Below are positions 1-9,195 of a stretch of 64,000 nucleotides of DNA, in pieces. Source of the stretch: Geojedonia litorea (GTDB lineage Bacteria > Bacteroidota > Bacteroidia > Flavobacteriales > Flavobacteriaceae). The notes beneath the pieces were generated by a model. The model saw only the letters and a program-made list of their open reading frames with translations. It was not told the origin of the DNA and did not search any database. The stretch lies in assembly GCF_042654525.1 (NCBI RefSeq), contig NZ_JBHSGP010000014.1, forward strand, positions 372,001-436,000, read 5' to 3'. Position numbers and translations under genes: made by a program. Positions within the stretch are counted from its first letter, which is position 1. Each line of letters opens with the position of its first letter.

Positions 1-230
1 CACTTCAGTAAATATTTACCGCCCAAATAATTAGATGCAGCTGTTATGGCTTGCATCTCGGCATGGGCGGTGACATCGTTGAGCAACTCTGTTAAGTTAT
101 GGGCGCGAGCTATAATTTTATTGTCAATAACAATCACTGCACCTACTGGCACTTCACCCTTATCAAAGGCCGCTTCTGCTTCTTGAAGTGCCTTTTTCAT
201 AAAATAAATATCGTCAAACGGATTTTCCAT
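1..230 (-). CDS. tadA: tRNA-specific adenosine deaminase, N-terminal part (runs off the window)
   Basis: The visible 76 codons begin MENPFDDIYFMKKAL and contain VPVGAVIV and the zinc-site motif HAEMQ, which is typical of TadA. This enzyme deaminates adenosine to inosine at the wobble position of tRNA-Arg. The PCxxC half of the zinc site would lie beyond the window edge. The ATG at 230-228 is preceded, five bases away, by a TATTTTTG -7 box on the minus strand (plus 236-243), so the mRNA may be leaderless. The gene is divergent from dxs. A related cytidine/guanine deaminase cannot be excluded from the N-terminal part alone, but the HAEMQ context favours TadA. Confidence 0.85.
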   Translation of the reverse strand, partial: MENPFDDIYFMKKALQEAEAAFDKGEVPVGAVIVIDNKIIARAHNLTELLNDVTAHAEMQAITAASNYLGGKYLLK

Positions 231-297
231 AGATTCAAAAATACGATTTCAATTTTAATATGAATCATATCATTTTCAACTCGTACATTTGTACCCA

Positions 298-2076
298 ATG
301 ACCAGATTACTCGACCATATTACTAGTCCAAAGGAGCTTCGCAAACTAAATAAAGAAGCCTTACCTCATCTTGCTCAAGAGTTACGTGATTTCATCATCA
401 ATATTGTTGCCACTAAAGAAGGGCATCTTGGTGCAAGTCTTGGAGCTATTGAGCTTACCATTGCCTTACATTATGTGTATAATACTCCTGATGATTTACT
501 CATTTGGGATGTTGGACATCAGGCCTATGGTCATAAAATTTTAACCGAAAGAAAGGCACAATTTCATACCAATAGACAATTGGGAGGAATCAGTGGATTT
601 CCAAAACGCGCTGAAAGCATTTATGACACTTTTGGTGTAGGACACTCATCAACGTCTATTTCTGCAGCCTTAGGTATGGCCATTGCTTCACAACTTAAGG
701 GCGAAAATAAACATCATGTAGCAATTATTGGCGATGCTTCTATAGCTAGTGGTATGGCATTTGAAGGTTTAAACCATGCTGGAGTTACAGATGCTGACCT
801 CCTTGTAATTTTAAATGACAATGCTATAGGAATTGATCCTAGTGTTGGGGCTTTAAAGCAGTATTTAACCAACGTAAAAAAAGGAACACAAAAACAAGAT
901 AATATTTTTGAAGCCCTAAATTTTGACTATTCAGGACCTATTGATGGTCATGACATTTTTGCAATTATAACAGAACTCAAACGGTTAAAAACGATTAAGG
1001 GCCCTAAATTTTTGCACCTTATTACTACTAAAGGAAAAGGTTTAAAACAGGCTGAAAATGATCAGGTAAAATACCATGCCCCTGGCAAATTTGATGCTAA
1101 AACAGGAGACTTGTTACCGAAACAAAAACTATCCGAGCCTCCCAAATTTCAAGATGTATTTGGATACACCATTGTAGAATTAGCCTATAAAAACAATTCA
1201 ATTGTTGGGATAACACCAGCTATGCCTACAGGAAGTTCCTTAAAGTATATGATGGAAGAACTACCAGATCGTGCTTTTGATGTTGGAATTGCTGAACAGC
1301 ATGCTGTCACCTTGGCCGCAGGAATGGCTACTCAAGGGCTAGTTGTTTATTGTAATATTTACTCTACGTTTTTACAACGTGCATACGACCAAGTTATTCA
1401 TGATGTAGCCTTACAAGATTTACCAGTTATTTTTTGTTTAGACCGTGCGGGGATTGTGGGAGAAGATGGCGCTACACATCACGGAGCATTTGATTTGGCC
1501 TATCTACGCTGTATCCCAAATCTCATTGTTTTTGCAGCACGAAATGAAATTGAACTTCGCAACATAATGTATACCGCGCAATTAGGGCTTCCTCATCCTA
1601 TTGCAATTCGATATCCACGAGGGAAAGGCTCTATAATAGATTGGAAACAACCTTTTACTAAAATTGAATTGGGCAAAGGTAGCACCTTAAAATCTGGCAC
1701 ATCACTATCTATATTAAGTGTAGGATCCATAGCCCAAAATATTACAGAAGCTATTGACTTAGTTGAATTTGATAAGCAAAAAATAGGGCATTATGATATG
1801 CGCTTTGTTAAACCTTTAGATGAATCGTTGTTACATACAATTTTCAAAAATTATCGATTAATATGCACTGTTGAAGATGGATGTATGAAGGGAGGATTTG
1901 GTTCAGCTATTTTAGAATTTGCTGCTCAAAATGATTATAAAAACCCAGTGAAACTTATTGGCATTCCTGACCATTTTGTAGAACATGGATCAGTAAATGA
2001 ATTGCAAACTGAATTAAAATTAGATGCTAAAGGTATTGCCGAAACTTTACAAGACTTTATTCAGCAGCATCTGTAG
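298..2076 (+). CDS. dxs: 1-deoxy-D-xylulose-5-phosphate synthase
   Basis: This 592-residue thiamine-diphosphate enzyme condenses pyruvate with glyceraldehyde 3-phosphate at the head of the MEP isoprenoid pathway. Visible motifs are DVGHQAYGHK (71-80), the ThDP/Mg site starting GD at 145 and ending NDN at 173-175, and GIAEQHAVTLAAG with the catalytic-type Glu at about 333. The transketolase C-terminal domain fills the last 130 residues. It is slightly shorter than the E. coli enzyme, as is usual in Bacteroidota. ATG 298 is preferred over the upstream TTG 289 because a perfect TACATTTG -7 box (284-291) lies six bases before it, which would give a leaderless message. The stop overlaps the convergent small gene by 20 bp. 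Confidence 0.95.
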   Translation: MTRLLDHITSPKELRKLNKEALPHLAQELRDFIINIVATKEGHLGASLGAIELTIALHYVYNTPDDLLIWDVGHQAYGHKILTERKAQFHTNRQLGGISGFPKRAESIYDTFGVGHSSTSISAALGMAIASQLKGENKHHVAIIGDASIASGMAFEGLNHAGVTDADLLVILNDNAIGIDPSVGALKQYLTNVKKGTQKQDNIFEALNFDYSGPIDGHDIFAIITELKRLKTIKGPKFLHLITTKGKGLKQAENDQVKYHAPGKFDAKTGDLLPKQKLSEPPKFQDVFGYTIVELAYKNNSIVGITPAMPTGSSLKYMMEELPDRAFDVGIAEQHAVTLAAGMATQGLVVYCNIYSTFLQRAYDQVIHDVALQDLPVIFCLDRAGIVGEDGATHHGAFDLAYLRCIPNLIVFAARNEIELRNIMYTAQLGLPHPIAIRYPRGKGSIIDWKQPFTKIELGKGSTLKSGTSLSILSVGSIAQNITEAIDLVEFDKQKIGHYDMRFVKPLDESLLHTIFKNYRLICTVEDGCMKGGFGSAILEFAAQNDYKNPVKLIGIPDHFVEHGSVNELQTELKLDAKGIAETLQDFIQQHL

Positions 2077-2224
2077 TAGCCATATCTTGTTGTGTAGGAG
2101 CATTGTAAACATCAACACTCTGCTCTAATTGGGTGTTTTTGCTTTTAGAAATATCATCAAGCATTAAAAGAAAAGCAACAGTAACAAAAAATATGACAAT
2201 AGCACTTAAGAGATTTTTTTTCAT
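2057..2224 (-). CDS. Small single-pass membrane protein
   Basis: The product is 55 residues starting MKKNLLSAIVIFFV, with one hydrophobic segment (about residues 4-22) followed by a short polar tail. The start at 2224 is chosen because upstream in-frame codons would add an improbable Cys-rich extension. It is convergent with dxs and the two 3' ends overlap by 20 bp. I do not recognise a family; small anchored proteins of this kind are common in flavobacteria. The coding call rests on the clean signal-anchor organisation and so is tentative. Confidence 0.5.
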   Translation of the reverse strand: MKKNLLSAIVIFFVTVAFLLMLDDISKSKNTQLEQSVDVYNAPTQQDMATTDAAE

Positions 2225-2400
2225 TGGAATAGTTTTTATTGCACAAGACAAATATAAGCATTTATAGATGAAATGCAAATTTTATCGATAAAATGCATAA
2301 AATAAATTAATCATAGCCCTCTAGTTGCAAAGATGCCATATATATGCCTTGGCTACAAATACCCAACTAAAAATTATTAACAGTTCTATTAACAGCTAGA

Positions 2401-3744
2401 TTATAAATAAGTTCCTTTAAGTTTTTTATAGGTGAGAATCGCATTACTATCAGAGAGTTGGGCGACATGATTACAAACGTTTAACAGATTGGTATATAAA
2501 TTATCGTCTAGGTTTTCAAAACTATTTGGAAGTAATCTTAATATAAGTTGGTCATAACTTGAGGGCTTTCCTTGGTATCTATTAGTTATGGCTACCGTGA
2601 AACTTTTTAATAGCTGATTAATCACTTCGTAACCCGCAATTTCCTTTTCGATAACCTCACTCGACTGATAAATATTTTCAACACTCACTTTAATAATGTC
2701 TTTTATTTGAGCTTCATACGTACTAACATCCATAATGGCTTTTGAAAACTTGCCTTGTAAAATAAGTTCTTCATTAGCCATAAAATTGTTAGCTGCCTCG
2801 TTGATCAAGGTATTTATAGCCAACGCCCGCAAATAGCTCAATCGGTCTTGAGTATTAGAAAGTAATTGGTACTTTTTTGTATTAATGGTATGCCTAACTA
2901 AATTAATAAGATACTCTAAAGCAAACTCTTCCTGAATAAGTCCTAAATTAATCCCATCTTCAAAATCGATTATCGTATAACAAATATCATCAGCTGCTTC
3001 AACCAAATAGGCTAATGGATGTCTTGAAAAACTTATATGCTCATTTGTTCCAGTAGGTATCAATCCGAGTTCATTGGCTACATCTTTAAAAGCTTCTTTT
3101 TCACTTTGAAAAAAACCGTACTTTTTATCGGCAATATGTTTGGTTGGTTTTTTAGGTAAAGATTCTTTTGGATATTTGGTAAATGCTCCTAGAGTTGCAT
3201 AACTCAAACGCAAACCGCCTTCTCGCCCCGCTCTACTTTCTGTTAATATCTTAAAACCATTCGCATTCCCTTCAAAATCACATAAATCTTGGTATTGTTT
3301 TGCTGTAAGTTGTTCCTTAAATTGGTTTCCAAATCCTGTTTTAAAAAATTCACCAATTGCTTTTTCACCTGAATGCCCGAACGGTGGATTACCAATATCA
3401 TGCGCTAAAGAAGCGGCGGCCACAATGGCTCCAAAATCATTAGCTCGAAAACCATGTACTTTTTTTAAATGTGGATGCTTTTCTAGAACTTTTTGACCAA
3501 CATTTCTCCCAATAGAACGACCTACAACACTAACTTCTAAACTATGGGTCAAACGTGTATGAACAAAATCGGTTTGAGACAATGGAACAACTTGAGTTTT
3601 ATCTTGAAGACTTCTAAACTCTGATGAAAATATAATTCGGTCATAATCTACTTCAAATCCTAAACGGGTTTCATCTTGTTCTTTTCTTAAGCGTTTATGT
3701 GTATCTCCAAAGCGTTTTAAGGACAATAATTGTTCCCAATTCAT
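2401..3744 (-). CDS. dgt: Deoxyguanosinetriphosphate triphosphohydrolase (dNTPase)
   Basis: This 447-residue HD-domain hydrolase removes triphosphate from dGTP or other dNTPs. The metal-binding HD pair is seen at about residues 115-116 in SLAHDIGNPPFGHSGE, with an upstream histidine in the THSLEVS segment and a third ligand region at VEAADDICYTIIDFEDG. The length fits the family. It stands alone between the small membrane gene and the phosphate block, and its start faces the Pho-box array of the next gene. Confidence 0.93.
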   Translation of the reverse strand: MNWEQLLSLKRFGDTHKRLRKEQDETRLGFEVDYDRIIFSSEFRSLQDKTQVVPLSQTDFVHTRLTHSLEVSVVGRSIGRNVGQKVLEKHPHLKKVHGFRANDFGAIVAAASLAHDIGNPPFGHSGEKAIGEFFKTGFGNQFKEQLTAKQYQDLCDFEGNANGFKILTESRAGREGGLRLSYATLGAFTKYPKESLPKKPTKHIADKKYGFFQSEKEAFKDVANELGLIPTGTNEHISFSRHPLAYLVEAADDICYTIIDFEDGINLGLIQEEFALEYLINLVRHTINTKKYQLLSNTQDRLSYLRALAINTLINEAANNFMANEELILQGKFSKAIMDVSTYEAQIKDIIKVSVENIYQSSEVIEKEIAGYEVINQLLKSFTVAITNRYQGKPSSYDQLILRLLPNSFENLDDNLYTNLLNVCNHVAQLSDSNAILTYKKLKGTYL

Positions 3745-3803
3745 AGTATTGTTTTTAGAGTTGGCAAGATAGCTAAATTAGATAAAAATAAAATTGAAAT
3801 TTG

Positions 3804-3881
3804 GTAACATTAATCTAACATTTTAATTACGGTTGTTTAATGTTTAATTAACGTAAAGGAGAAGTTAAAATAAGTTATTTG
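3804..3881 (+). promoter_or_regulatory. Pho-box-like array P1 with TTTGC promoter element
   Basis: TTAAC-like pentamers begin at 3804 (GTAAC), 3815 (CTAAC), 3826 (ATTAC), 3837 (TTAAT) and 3848 (TTAAC), exactly 11 bp apart. A TTTG element starts at 3878, 30 bp after the last unit. The 11-bp direct-repeat layout is that of PhoB sites in other bacteria. The ATG of the next gene is at 3905. Confidence 0.6.
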
Positions 3882-3904
3882 CAGTATAATTTAATTTAGG
3901 TCCC

Positions 3905-4270
3905 ATGAGGCAATTAACCATTTTAGTATTCATTCTTTTTTCAGGCTTTTGTTTTGCACAAAACTCTGGTTCAATCCAAGGCATAATATTGGATGGAGAA
4001 ATTAATGATGAGCCGTTAATGTATGCCAATGTTTCAATTGAAGGGACTACTCTTGAATCAGCATCTGATGAAAATGGCATATTCCATTTTCAAAATTTAT
4101 CTGACGGTAACTACACCTTGGTTTACAGTTTTGCAGGCTATGAAACTAAAAAACTTAAGGTAACAGTAGCGTCAAGCCAAAAAACATCTGTAAGTGTTTC
4201 TTTATCGGCTAGAACCATTTCCTTCTCAAGTAGTGCCTCGGTTCATAAAACCAATAAGGGGAAAGACTAA
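3905..4270 (+). CDS. Small secreted CarboxypepD_reg-like (CnaB-fold) protein
   Basis: A 121-residue protein with a signal peptide (residues 1-19, ending FCFAQ) and a single beta-sandwich of the carboxypeptidase regulatory-like type. Its domain is clearly a relative of the N-terminal domain of the TonB receptor encoded at 5911: both contain a DGE segment, an ANV/ANI strand, GTT, a D-x-G turn, and YTLV-x-SF-x-GY. No barrel or plug follows, so it cannot be a transporter by itself. It is first in the phosphate block and preceded by phased Pho-like repeats. A periplasmic or surface accessory role for the receptor is inference. The last 25 residues are Ser/Lys rich and have no recognisable fold. 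Confidence 0.8.
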   Translation: MRQLTILVFILFSGFCFAQNSGSIQGIILDGEINDEPLMYANVSIEGTTLESASDENGIFHFQNLSDGNYTLVYSFAGYETKKLKVTVASSQKTSVSVSLSARTISFSSSASVHKTNKGKD

Positions 4271-4435
4271 TTTAATTTTATTAATCAATCTCGTTTTTAA
4301 TAACCCACAGGATTTACGGCATTTGTTCGCGGTATAAACCATCCTTTTGTATTCATAAACCACTTTGCTTCATTGACATTATAATTTGTCAATGTTAATT
4401 TAAGGTTTTCTATTCCTTAAATTAAGTAGTATCTC

Positions 4436-4513
4436 ATAACCTTTACTTAACTTTTTTATTACAGAGGTTTAATTCCTAATTAACCTTGACTTTACACTGC
4501 CCTAGTTTCTTTG
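4436..4513 (+). promoter_or_regulatory. Pho-box-like array P2 with TTTGC promoter element
   Basis: Phased pentamers lie at 4436 (ATAAC), 4447 (TTAAC), 4458 (degenerate), 4469 (TTAAT), 4480 (TTAAC) and 4491 (TTTAC), all 11 bp apart. The TTTG element starts at 4510, 30 bp after the 4480 unit and 19 bp after the 4491 unit, as in P1 and P3-P5. It drives the lipoprotein gene at 4557. Confidence 0.65.
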
Positions 4514-4556
4514 CAGCAGTAAATAAAACACAAAAACTATTCTAAAAATTAATACT

Positions 4557-5828
4557 ATGAAGACTGTATTTTTATCCGTACTAATTGCTTTATCACTTTT
4601 ATTGACAGGATGCTTTAAAGATGATGACACTCCAATAATAATTGAAGAAGTAACCATAATTAACAATGGCAATGGTAATACGGGTTCTACTAATAATACT
4701 GTGGCTGTAACAGGAGCCATTACTCAAAACACCACATGGACCAATGATAAAATTTATGTCCTTAATCAAAAAGTGGTAGTAGATAATGGGGCTATTCTAA
4801 CAATCCAAGAAGGAACAATTATAAAAGGTTCTCCAGGTACAGGATCTCTTGCTTCAGCACTAATTATAGCTCGTGGAGCAAAAATCAATGCAGTGGGAAC
4901 TGCTTCTAGGCCCATCATATTTACGTCTACTAGTGATAACATAGAAATCGGTCAAACAGCCGGAACCAATTTAGATCAAAATGATAGAGGATTATGGGGC
5001 GGGTTAATCATTTTAGGCAAAGCCCCATGTTCGCTTTCAAATGATGTTGTTGAAACACAAATTGAAGGTATTCCTGCAGATGATTCCTTTGGATTATACG
5101 GCGGTACAGATCCTGCAGATAATTCAGGTGTGCTACAATATGTTTCAATTCGACATGGAGGTGCTTTAATTGGTGAAGGTAACGAAATTAATGGGTTAAC
5201 ACTTGGAGGAGTAGGCACAGGAACGGTAATTAACAACATAGAAGTTGTAGCAAATGTAGATGACGGGGTTGAGTTTTTTGGTGGTACTGTAAATGTGTCT
5301 AATATTTTAGTTTGGGCACAAGGAGATGATGCTTTAGATATTGATCAAGCCTATTCTGGAACTATAGATAATTCGGTTGTGATTTTAGGCGACTTCTCTG
5401 ATCATGCGTTTGAAGTTGATGGCCCTGAAGGAAGCGCAACAGGATCATTCACTATACAGAATACAACCATTATTGGAAATATGGTTACTTCAAATGGAGA
5501 ATATGCTGATTATAGAAGTAAGGCTATGGGAACTACTAAAAATATTTATGCGTACGGATTTAAACCCTCTTCAGATATTGAACTAGATAATGATGGAGTT
5601 GCAACAAATTATAATAATGGATTATTAATTTTTGGGGCTTGGGAAATTGTTTTACCAGAAGGAGTGACCAATGTCACAAGTCTTTTTGCTAATAAAGCCG
5701 AAACAGTTACCGTTTCCGGGTTTGGCTCAACAGCTACAGCTGTTACACAAGGAGCTCAAACTGTAGGAGCCTCTACATCTGGATTAAGCTGGACCTATGC
5801 TAACACTAAAGGCAATTTAGGTTTTTAA
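4557..5828 (+). CDS. Beta-helix surface lipoprotein of the phosphate-block receptor pair
   Basis: The 423-residue product has a lipoprotein signal peptide (LLLTGCFKDDD, Cys at about 19) followed by an Asp-rich stretch and then right-handed beta-helix-like repeats rich in Gly/Asn/Asp. No catalytic motif is seen. Such proteins are commonly found next to a TonB-dependent receptor in Flavobacteriaceae and are sometimes mislabelled as multidrug transporters. It is followed after 82 bp by the receptor gene, with a 13-bp inverted repeat between them. The Pho-like array upstream suggests induction under phosphate limitation. A role in binding a phosphorus-containing ligand at the cell surface is inference. 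Confidence 0.75.
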   Translation: MKTVFLSVLIALSLLLTGCFKDDDTPIIIEEVTIINNGNGNTGSTNNTVAVTGAITQNTTWTNDKIYVLNQKVVVDNGAILTIQEGTIIKGSPGTGSLASALIIARGAKINAVGTASRPIIFTSTSDNIEIGQTAGTNLDQNDRGLWGGLIILGKAPCSLSNDVVETQIEGIPADDSFGLYGGTDPADNSGVLQYVSIRHGGALIGEGNEINGLTLGGVGTGTVINNIEVVANVDDGVEFFGGTVNVSNILVWAQGDDALDIDQAYSGTIDNSVVILGDFSDHAFEVDGPEGSATGSFTIQNTTIIGNMVTSNGEYADYRSKAMGTTKNIYAYGFKPSSDIELDNDGVATNYNNGLLIFGAWEIVLPEGVTNVTSLFANKAETVTVSGFGSTATAVTQGAQTVGASTSGLSWTYANTKGNLGF

Positions 5829-5859
5829 GCCATAAATAATACTAAAACTAACTATTTAA

Positions 5860-5895
5860 AAACTACTGTTTATTAATTCAAGTAAACAGTAGTTT
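5860..5895 (+). other. Intercistronic 13-bp inverted repeat (hairpin)
   Basis: The arms 5860-5872 and 5883-5895 are perfect complements (AAACTACTGTTTA and TAAACAGTAGTTT) around a 10-base loop. No run of T follows, so it is not a standard intrinsic terminator. It could stabilise the 3' end of the lipoprotein message and set different levels for the lipoprotein and the receptor. Confidence 0.6.
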
Positions 5896-5910
5896 CACAC
5901 ATATTAAAAC

Positions 5911-8739
5911 ATGAAAAAACAATTTTATTCTCTGCTTTTTTTCCTGATTCTTGCGTCAATAACAGCATTTTCACAAACAGGTAAAGTTGCGGGTTTAGTG
6001 ATGGATGGCGAATTTGTAGAGCCTATGGCCTTTGCTAACATATTAGTAAAAGGAACAACAACAGGAACAACTTCTGATTTTGACGGTAAATATGAACTAG
6101 AACTTGCAGAAGGGGTTTACACTTTAGTATTTTCGTTTGTTGGTTACAACACCCAAGAAATTAGTGACGTAACAATAACAGCAAATGAGGTTCAAACCAT
6201 AGACGTAACACTGGCCACGAACTCGTTAGAAACCGTTGTTATCACCACTAACGTTAAACGAAATACCGAAAGCTCAATATTAAACCTTCAAAAAAGGTCT
6301 GTTACCTTATTAGATGGTCTTTCTGCTCAAAATATTAAAAAAACTGGGGCGGGTGATTTAGCCAGTGCTGTGAAAAGCGTCCCTGGAGTTTCTATTCAAG
6401 GAGGTAAGTATGTTTATGTTAGAGGTCTTGGTGACCGTTACACCAAATCCATTTTAAATGGGGTTGATATTCCAGGTTTAGATCCTGACCGAAATACAAT
6501 TCAAATGGATTTATTTCCAACGAGTATTTTAGACAATGTAATTGTTATTAAATCTGCTGCAGCCGAATATCCTGCAGATTTCACAGGTGGTGTTGTAGAT
6601 ATAGTCACAAAAGATTTTCCATCAAAAGCAGAAGCCTCTATTTCTGTAGGAACTGGTTTTAATCCAAATATGCATTTTAAAGATAACTACTTGAGTTATT
6701 CTGGAAGTGATAGTGATTTTTTGGGTTATGACAATGGCTCCCGAAACCTTCCAATTAACAGATATCAGCCAATTCCAGGAACCTTCGAAAACCGTGCACT
6801 ACTAACTACTTTAACAGATCGCTTTGCTAAAGAATTAGCCGCTAAAGAAGAGCAAAGTGCAATGAACTTTGATTTTGGTTTTACATTAGGCAATCAATAT
6901 AATTTAGGAGATAATAAAATAGGGTATCAAGCATCGTTTTCATATAAAAACCAAACCTCATTCTACGAAAACAGAGTTGATGGTGGTTGGATTCGAGAAA
7001 ATGGTAACCCTGATGAAAATGAATTGAATACTGTACTCGATTCGAGAGGTTCGGAAGGTATTAACAATATTATCCTTAATGGATTAGCAGGAGTAGTTTT
7101 CAAAACAGATCTTTCTAAATACAAGGTTAATTTCTTACACATTCAAAATGGTGAATCATCAGCTGGTGTTTTTGATCAAATTATTTCCCAAGACGGTACT
7201 GGTGGTGCTCAAGAACCTCTGTCAAAAAACTCTTTATCTTATACAGAACGCTCCGTTACCAATTTGTTGTTAACAGGAGATCACAGGTTAAGCGAAGATG
7301 AAAATGCTTGGGACTTTGAATGGAAACTATCTCCAACATTTTCTAAAGTATACGATAAAGACCATAGAGTAACTCCTTTACAACAAGCTGATAATGGAGA
7401 CTTTTTTATTAGTCCTAGTGCTTCTACTTTCCCAATTAGAATTTGGAGATGGCTCCAAGAAGAAAACTGGGCTTCAAAATTTGATTTTAAAAAGAAATAC
7501 AAGTTGTTCAACACATCGGCTCAATTAAAATTCGGAACGAGTTACGTTTATAAGTTTAGAGATTTCAGTATTGACGCTTTTACCTTTCAAATTAGTGGTG
7601 ATGATTCTTTTATCGCTGACGGAAATGTTGATAATTTATTATTGACAGAGAACATCTGGACACGCGAATCAAAAAACGGAACGATCATCACTTTTGGTGA
7701 TACTTTTAATCCAGATAACGCTTATGAAGGTGAACAATTCATTTACTCCAATTATATTTCAAATGAGTTTAACTTAAGCTCAAATCTTAAAACCGTTTTA
7801 GGATTGAGAACAGAACTGGTCAAGTCTTATTACACTGGACAAGACGGAAACATAGCCTATAAAGGGTTACAAGTTCTTGACGTATTTGATTGGTTCCCAT
7901 CTACCAATATGATTTATTCTATTTCTGATCAAACTAATTTAAGAAGCTCTTACTCTAGAACGACAGCAAGACCTTCGTTTAAAGAGCAGTCAACGTCTCA
8001 AATTTTTGATCCAATTACAAATCGTTTGTTTATAGGAAACCTAAATCTAGTGCCTACTTATATCAATAACTTCGACTTAAGATATGAACACTTCGGTGAC
8101 GAAGGTCAAATGTTAGCATTAAGCGGTTTCTATAAAGATTTTAAAGACCCTATAGAGTTAACGTTCTTCCTTCAAGCGCCTACCCAAGTTACACCTGCAA
8201 ATTTAGGAAACGCGAAAGTTTATGGAGTAGAATTTGAATTTAGACAGAAATTAGGGTTCATTTCTGAAGGTTTGAATAATCTTAAATTTAACACTAACGT
8301 TTCAGTAATTAAATCGGCACTAACAATGTCTGACCCTGAATATAACAGTAGGCTTCTTGCAGCTAGAACTGGAGAAAGTATTGATAGAGAAAGAGATTTA
8401 CAAGGGCAATCACCTTATTTAATTAATGCTGGTTTGGATTATTCGAATGACGATTTAGGATTACAAACAGGTATATTTTACAACGTACAAGGGAAAACGC
8501 TAGAAGTTGTGGGGACTGGTATTGTGCCAGATGTTTACACGCAGCCTTTTCACAGCTTAAATTTCACGTTGAATAAGTCGTTTGGAGAAAAAGAGCAATC
8601 GGCTATTGATTTCAAAATTTCCAACTTGTTAGGAAGTAAAAAAGAAAGCAATTATCAATCGTTTAAAGCGCAGGATCAAATCTATTCCTTAAGAGAACCA
8701 GGAACAGAAATCTCATTAGGATATACTTACAAATTCTAA
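5911..8739 (+). CDS. TonB-dependent outer-membrane receptor with N-terminal regulatory-like domain
   Basis: The 942-residue protein has a signal peptide (about 1-21), a CarboxypepD_reg-like domain (about 23-105), a plug domain (about 120-235, with GVSIQGGKYVYVRGLGDRYTK) and a beta-barrel ending in an aromatic residue (YTYKF). It would import a ligand using TonB energy. It is not of the SusC type, which is longer and carries the SusC signature. It pairs with the lipoprotein gene directly upstream, and a porin and PiT transporter follow, so the ligand is probably phosphate-related or an organic phosphorus compound. That substrate assignment rests on context and on the Pho-like boxes only. Confidence 0.88.
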   Translation: MKKQFYSLLFFLILASITAFSQTGKVAGLVMDGEFVEPMAFANILVKGTTTGTTSDFDGKYELELAEGVYTLVFSFVGYNTQEISDVTITANEVQTIDVTLATNSLETVVITTNVKRNTESSILNLQKRSVTLLDGLSAQNIKKTGAGDLASAVKSVPGVSIQGGKYVYVRGLGDRYTKSILNGVDIPGLDPDRNTIQMDLFPTSILDNVIVIKSAAAEYPADFTGGVVDIVTKDFPSKAEASISVGTGFNPNMHFKDNYLSYSGSDSDFLGYDNGSRNLPINRYQPIPGTFENRALLTTLTDRFAKELAAKEEQSAMNFDFGFTLGNQYNLGDNKIGYQASFSYKNQTSFYENRVDGGWIRENGNPDENELNTVLDSRGSEGINNIILNGLAGVVFKTDLSKYKVNFLHIQNGESSAGVFDQIISQDGTGGAQEPLSKNSLSYTERSVTNLLLTGDHRLSEDENAWDFEWKLSPTFSKVYDKDHRVTPLQQADNGDFFISPSASTFPIRIWRWLQEENWASKFDFKKKYKLFNTSAQLKFGTSYVYKFRDFSIDAFTFQISGDDSFIADGNVDNLLLTENIWTRESKNGTIITFGDTFNPDNAYEGEQFIYSNYISNEFNLSSNLKTVLGLRTELVKSYYTGQDGNIAYKGLQVLDVFDWFPSTNMIYSISDQTNLRSSYSRTTARPSFKEQSTSQIFDPITNRLFIGNLNLVPTYINNFDLRYEHFGDEGQMLALSGFYKDFKDPIELTFFLQAPTQVTPANLGNAKVYGVEFEFRQKLGFISEGLNNLKFNTNVSVIKSALTMSDPEYNSRLLAARTGESIDRERDLQGQSPYLINAGLDYSNDDLGLQTGIFYNVQGKTLEVVGTGIVPDVYTQPFHSLNFTLNKSFGEKEQSAIDFKISNLLGSKKESNYQSFKAQDQIYSLREPGTEISLGYTYKF

Positions 8740-8763
8740 TAATTTAATTTTTGAGTTAGTCAC

Positions 8764-8794
8764 AAAAAAAGCTCCTGTTCAAGGAGCTTTTTTT
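8764..8794. terminator. Bidirectional intrinsic terminator
   Basis: The 13-bp stem built on AGCTCCT/AGGAGCT is flanked by A-tract and T-tract with a GTTCA loop. It serves the receptor gene on the plus strand and the MORN-repeat gene on the minus strand. Confidence 0.9.
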
Positions 8795-8817
8795 ATTTCA
8801 TTTATAATTTTAAATCA

Positions 8818-9150
8818 TCACTGATTAGAATCCTTAACACCAGTAATTTTTGAATTTTTGTATTCAACTTCCTTTTTTACTCCTGCTTGCCAGAACAACC
8901 ATTTCCCTATTTTTAAACCGTTCTCATATTGACCCACAGATAATTTGTTGCCTTTTACATCATAACTCACCCACTCACCATGTAATTTACCTTCACTGTT
9001 GAATGTACCTTGCTGTTCTATATTTCCATTTTCATAAAAATATGTGGCCATGGTTAAATCCCCATCCTTTTCAAATTGTGGTTCAACTTTATTTTGAGCA
9101 AAGACTAAAGTCCCTGAAAACATTAAGAGTATTAAGATTAACTTCTTCAT
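8818..9150 (-). CDS. Secreted MORN-repeat protein (YwqK-like)
   Basis: A 110-residue protein with a signal peptide (1-18, ending LVFAQ) and three MORN-like repeats: YFYENGNIEQQGTF, GKLHGEWVSYDVKGNK and GQYENGLKIGKW. Databases often call these YwqK-family antitoxins, but nothing here suggests a toxin partner, so a structural or binding role in the envelope is all that can be said. It converges on the receptor gene across a shared terminator. A phased repeat cluster at 9196-9239 lies just upstream of its start, but in plus orientation. Confidence 0.75.
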   Translation of the reverse strand: MKKLILILLMFSGTLVFAQNKVEPQFEKDGDLTMATYFYENGNIEQQGTFNSEGKLHGEWVSYDVKGNKLSVGQYENGLKIGKWLFWQAGVKKEVEYKNSKITGVKDSNQ

Positions 9151-9195
9151 AACATATGGGGTTTTAATGGTTCTACGCTCAAATATAAATAATAG

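Noticed and set aside
4557..5828. Beta-helix lipoprotein as a multidrug transporter
   Set aside because: It has a lipobox and no membrane spans beyond the signal peptide, so the common database name does not fit.
8818..9150. MORN-repeat protein as an antitoxin of a toxin-antitoxin pair
   Set aside because: The YwqK antitoxin label is a database habit; the protein is secreted and has no toxin neighbour.
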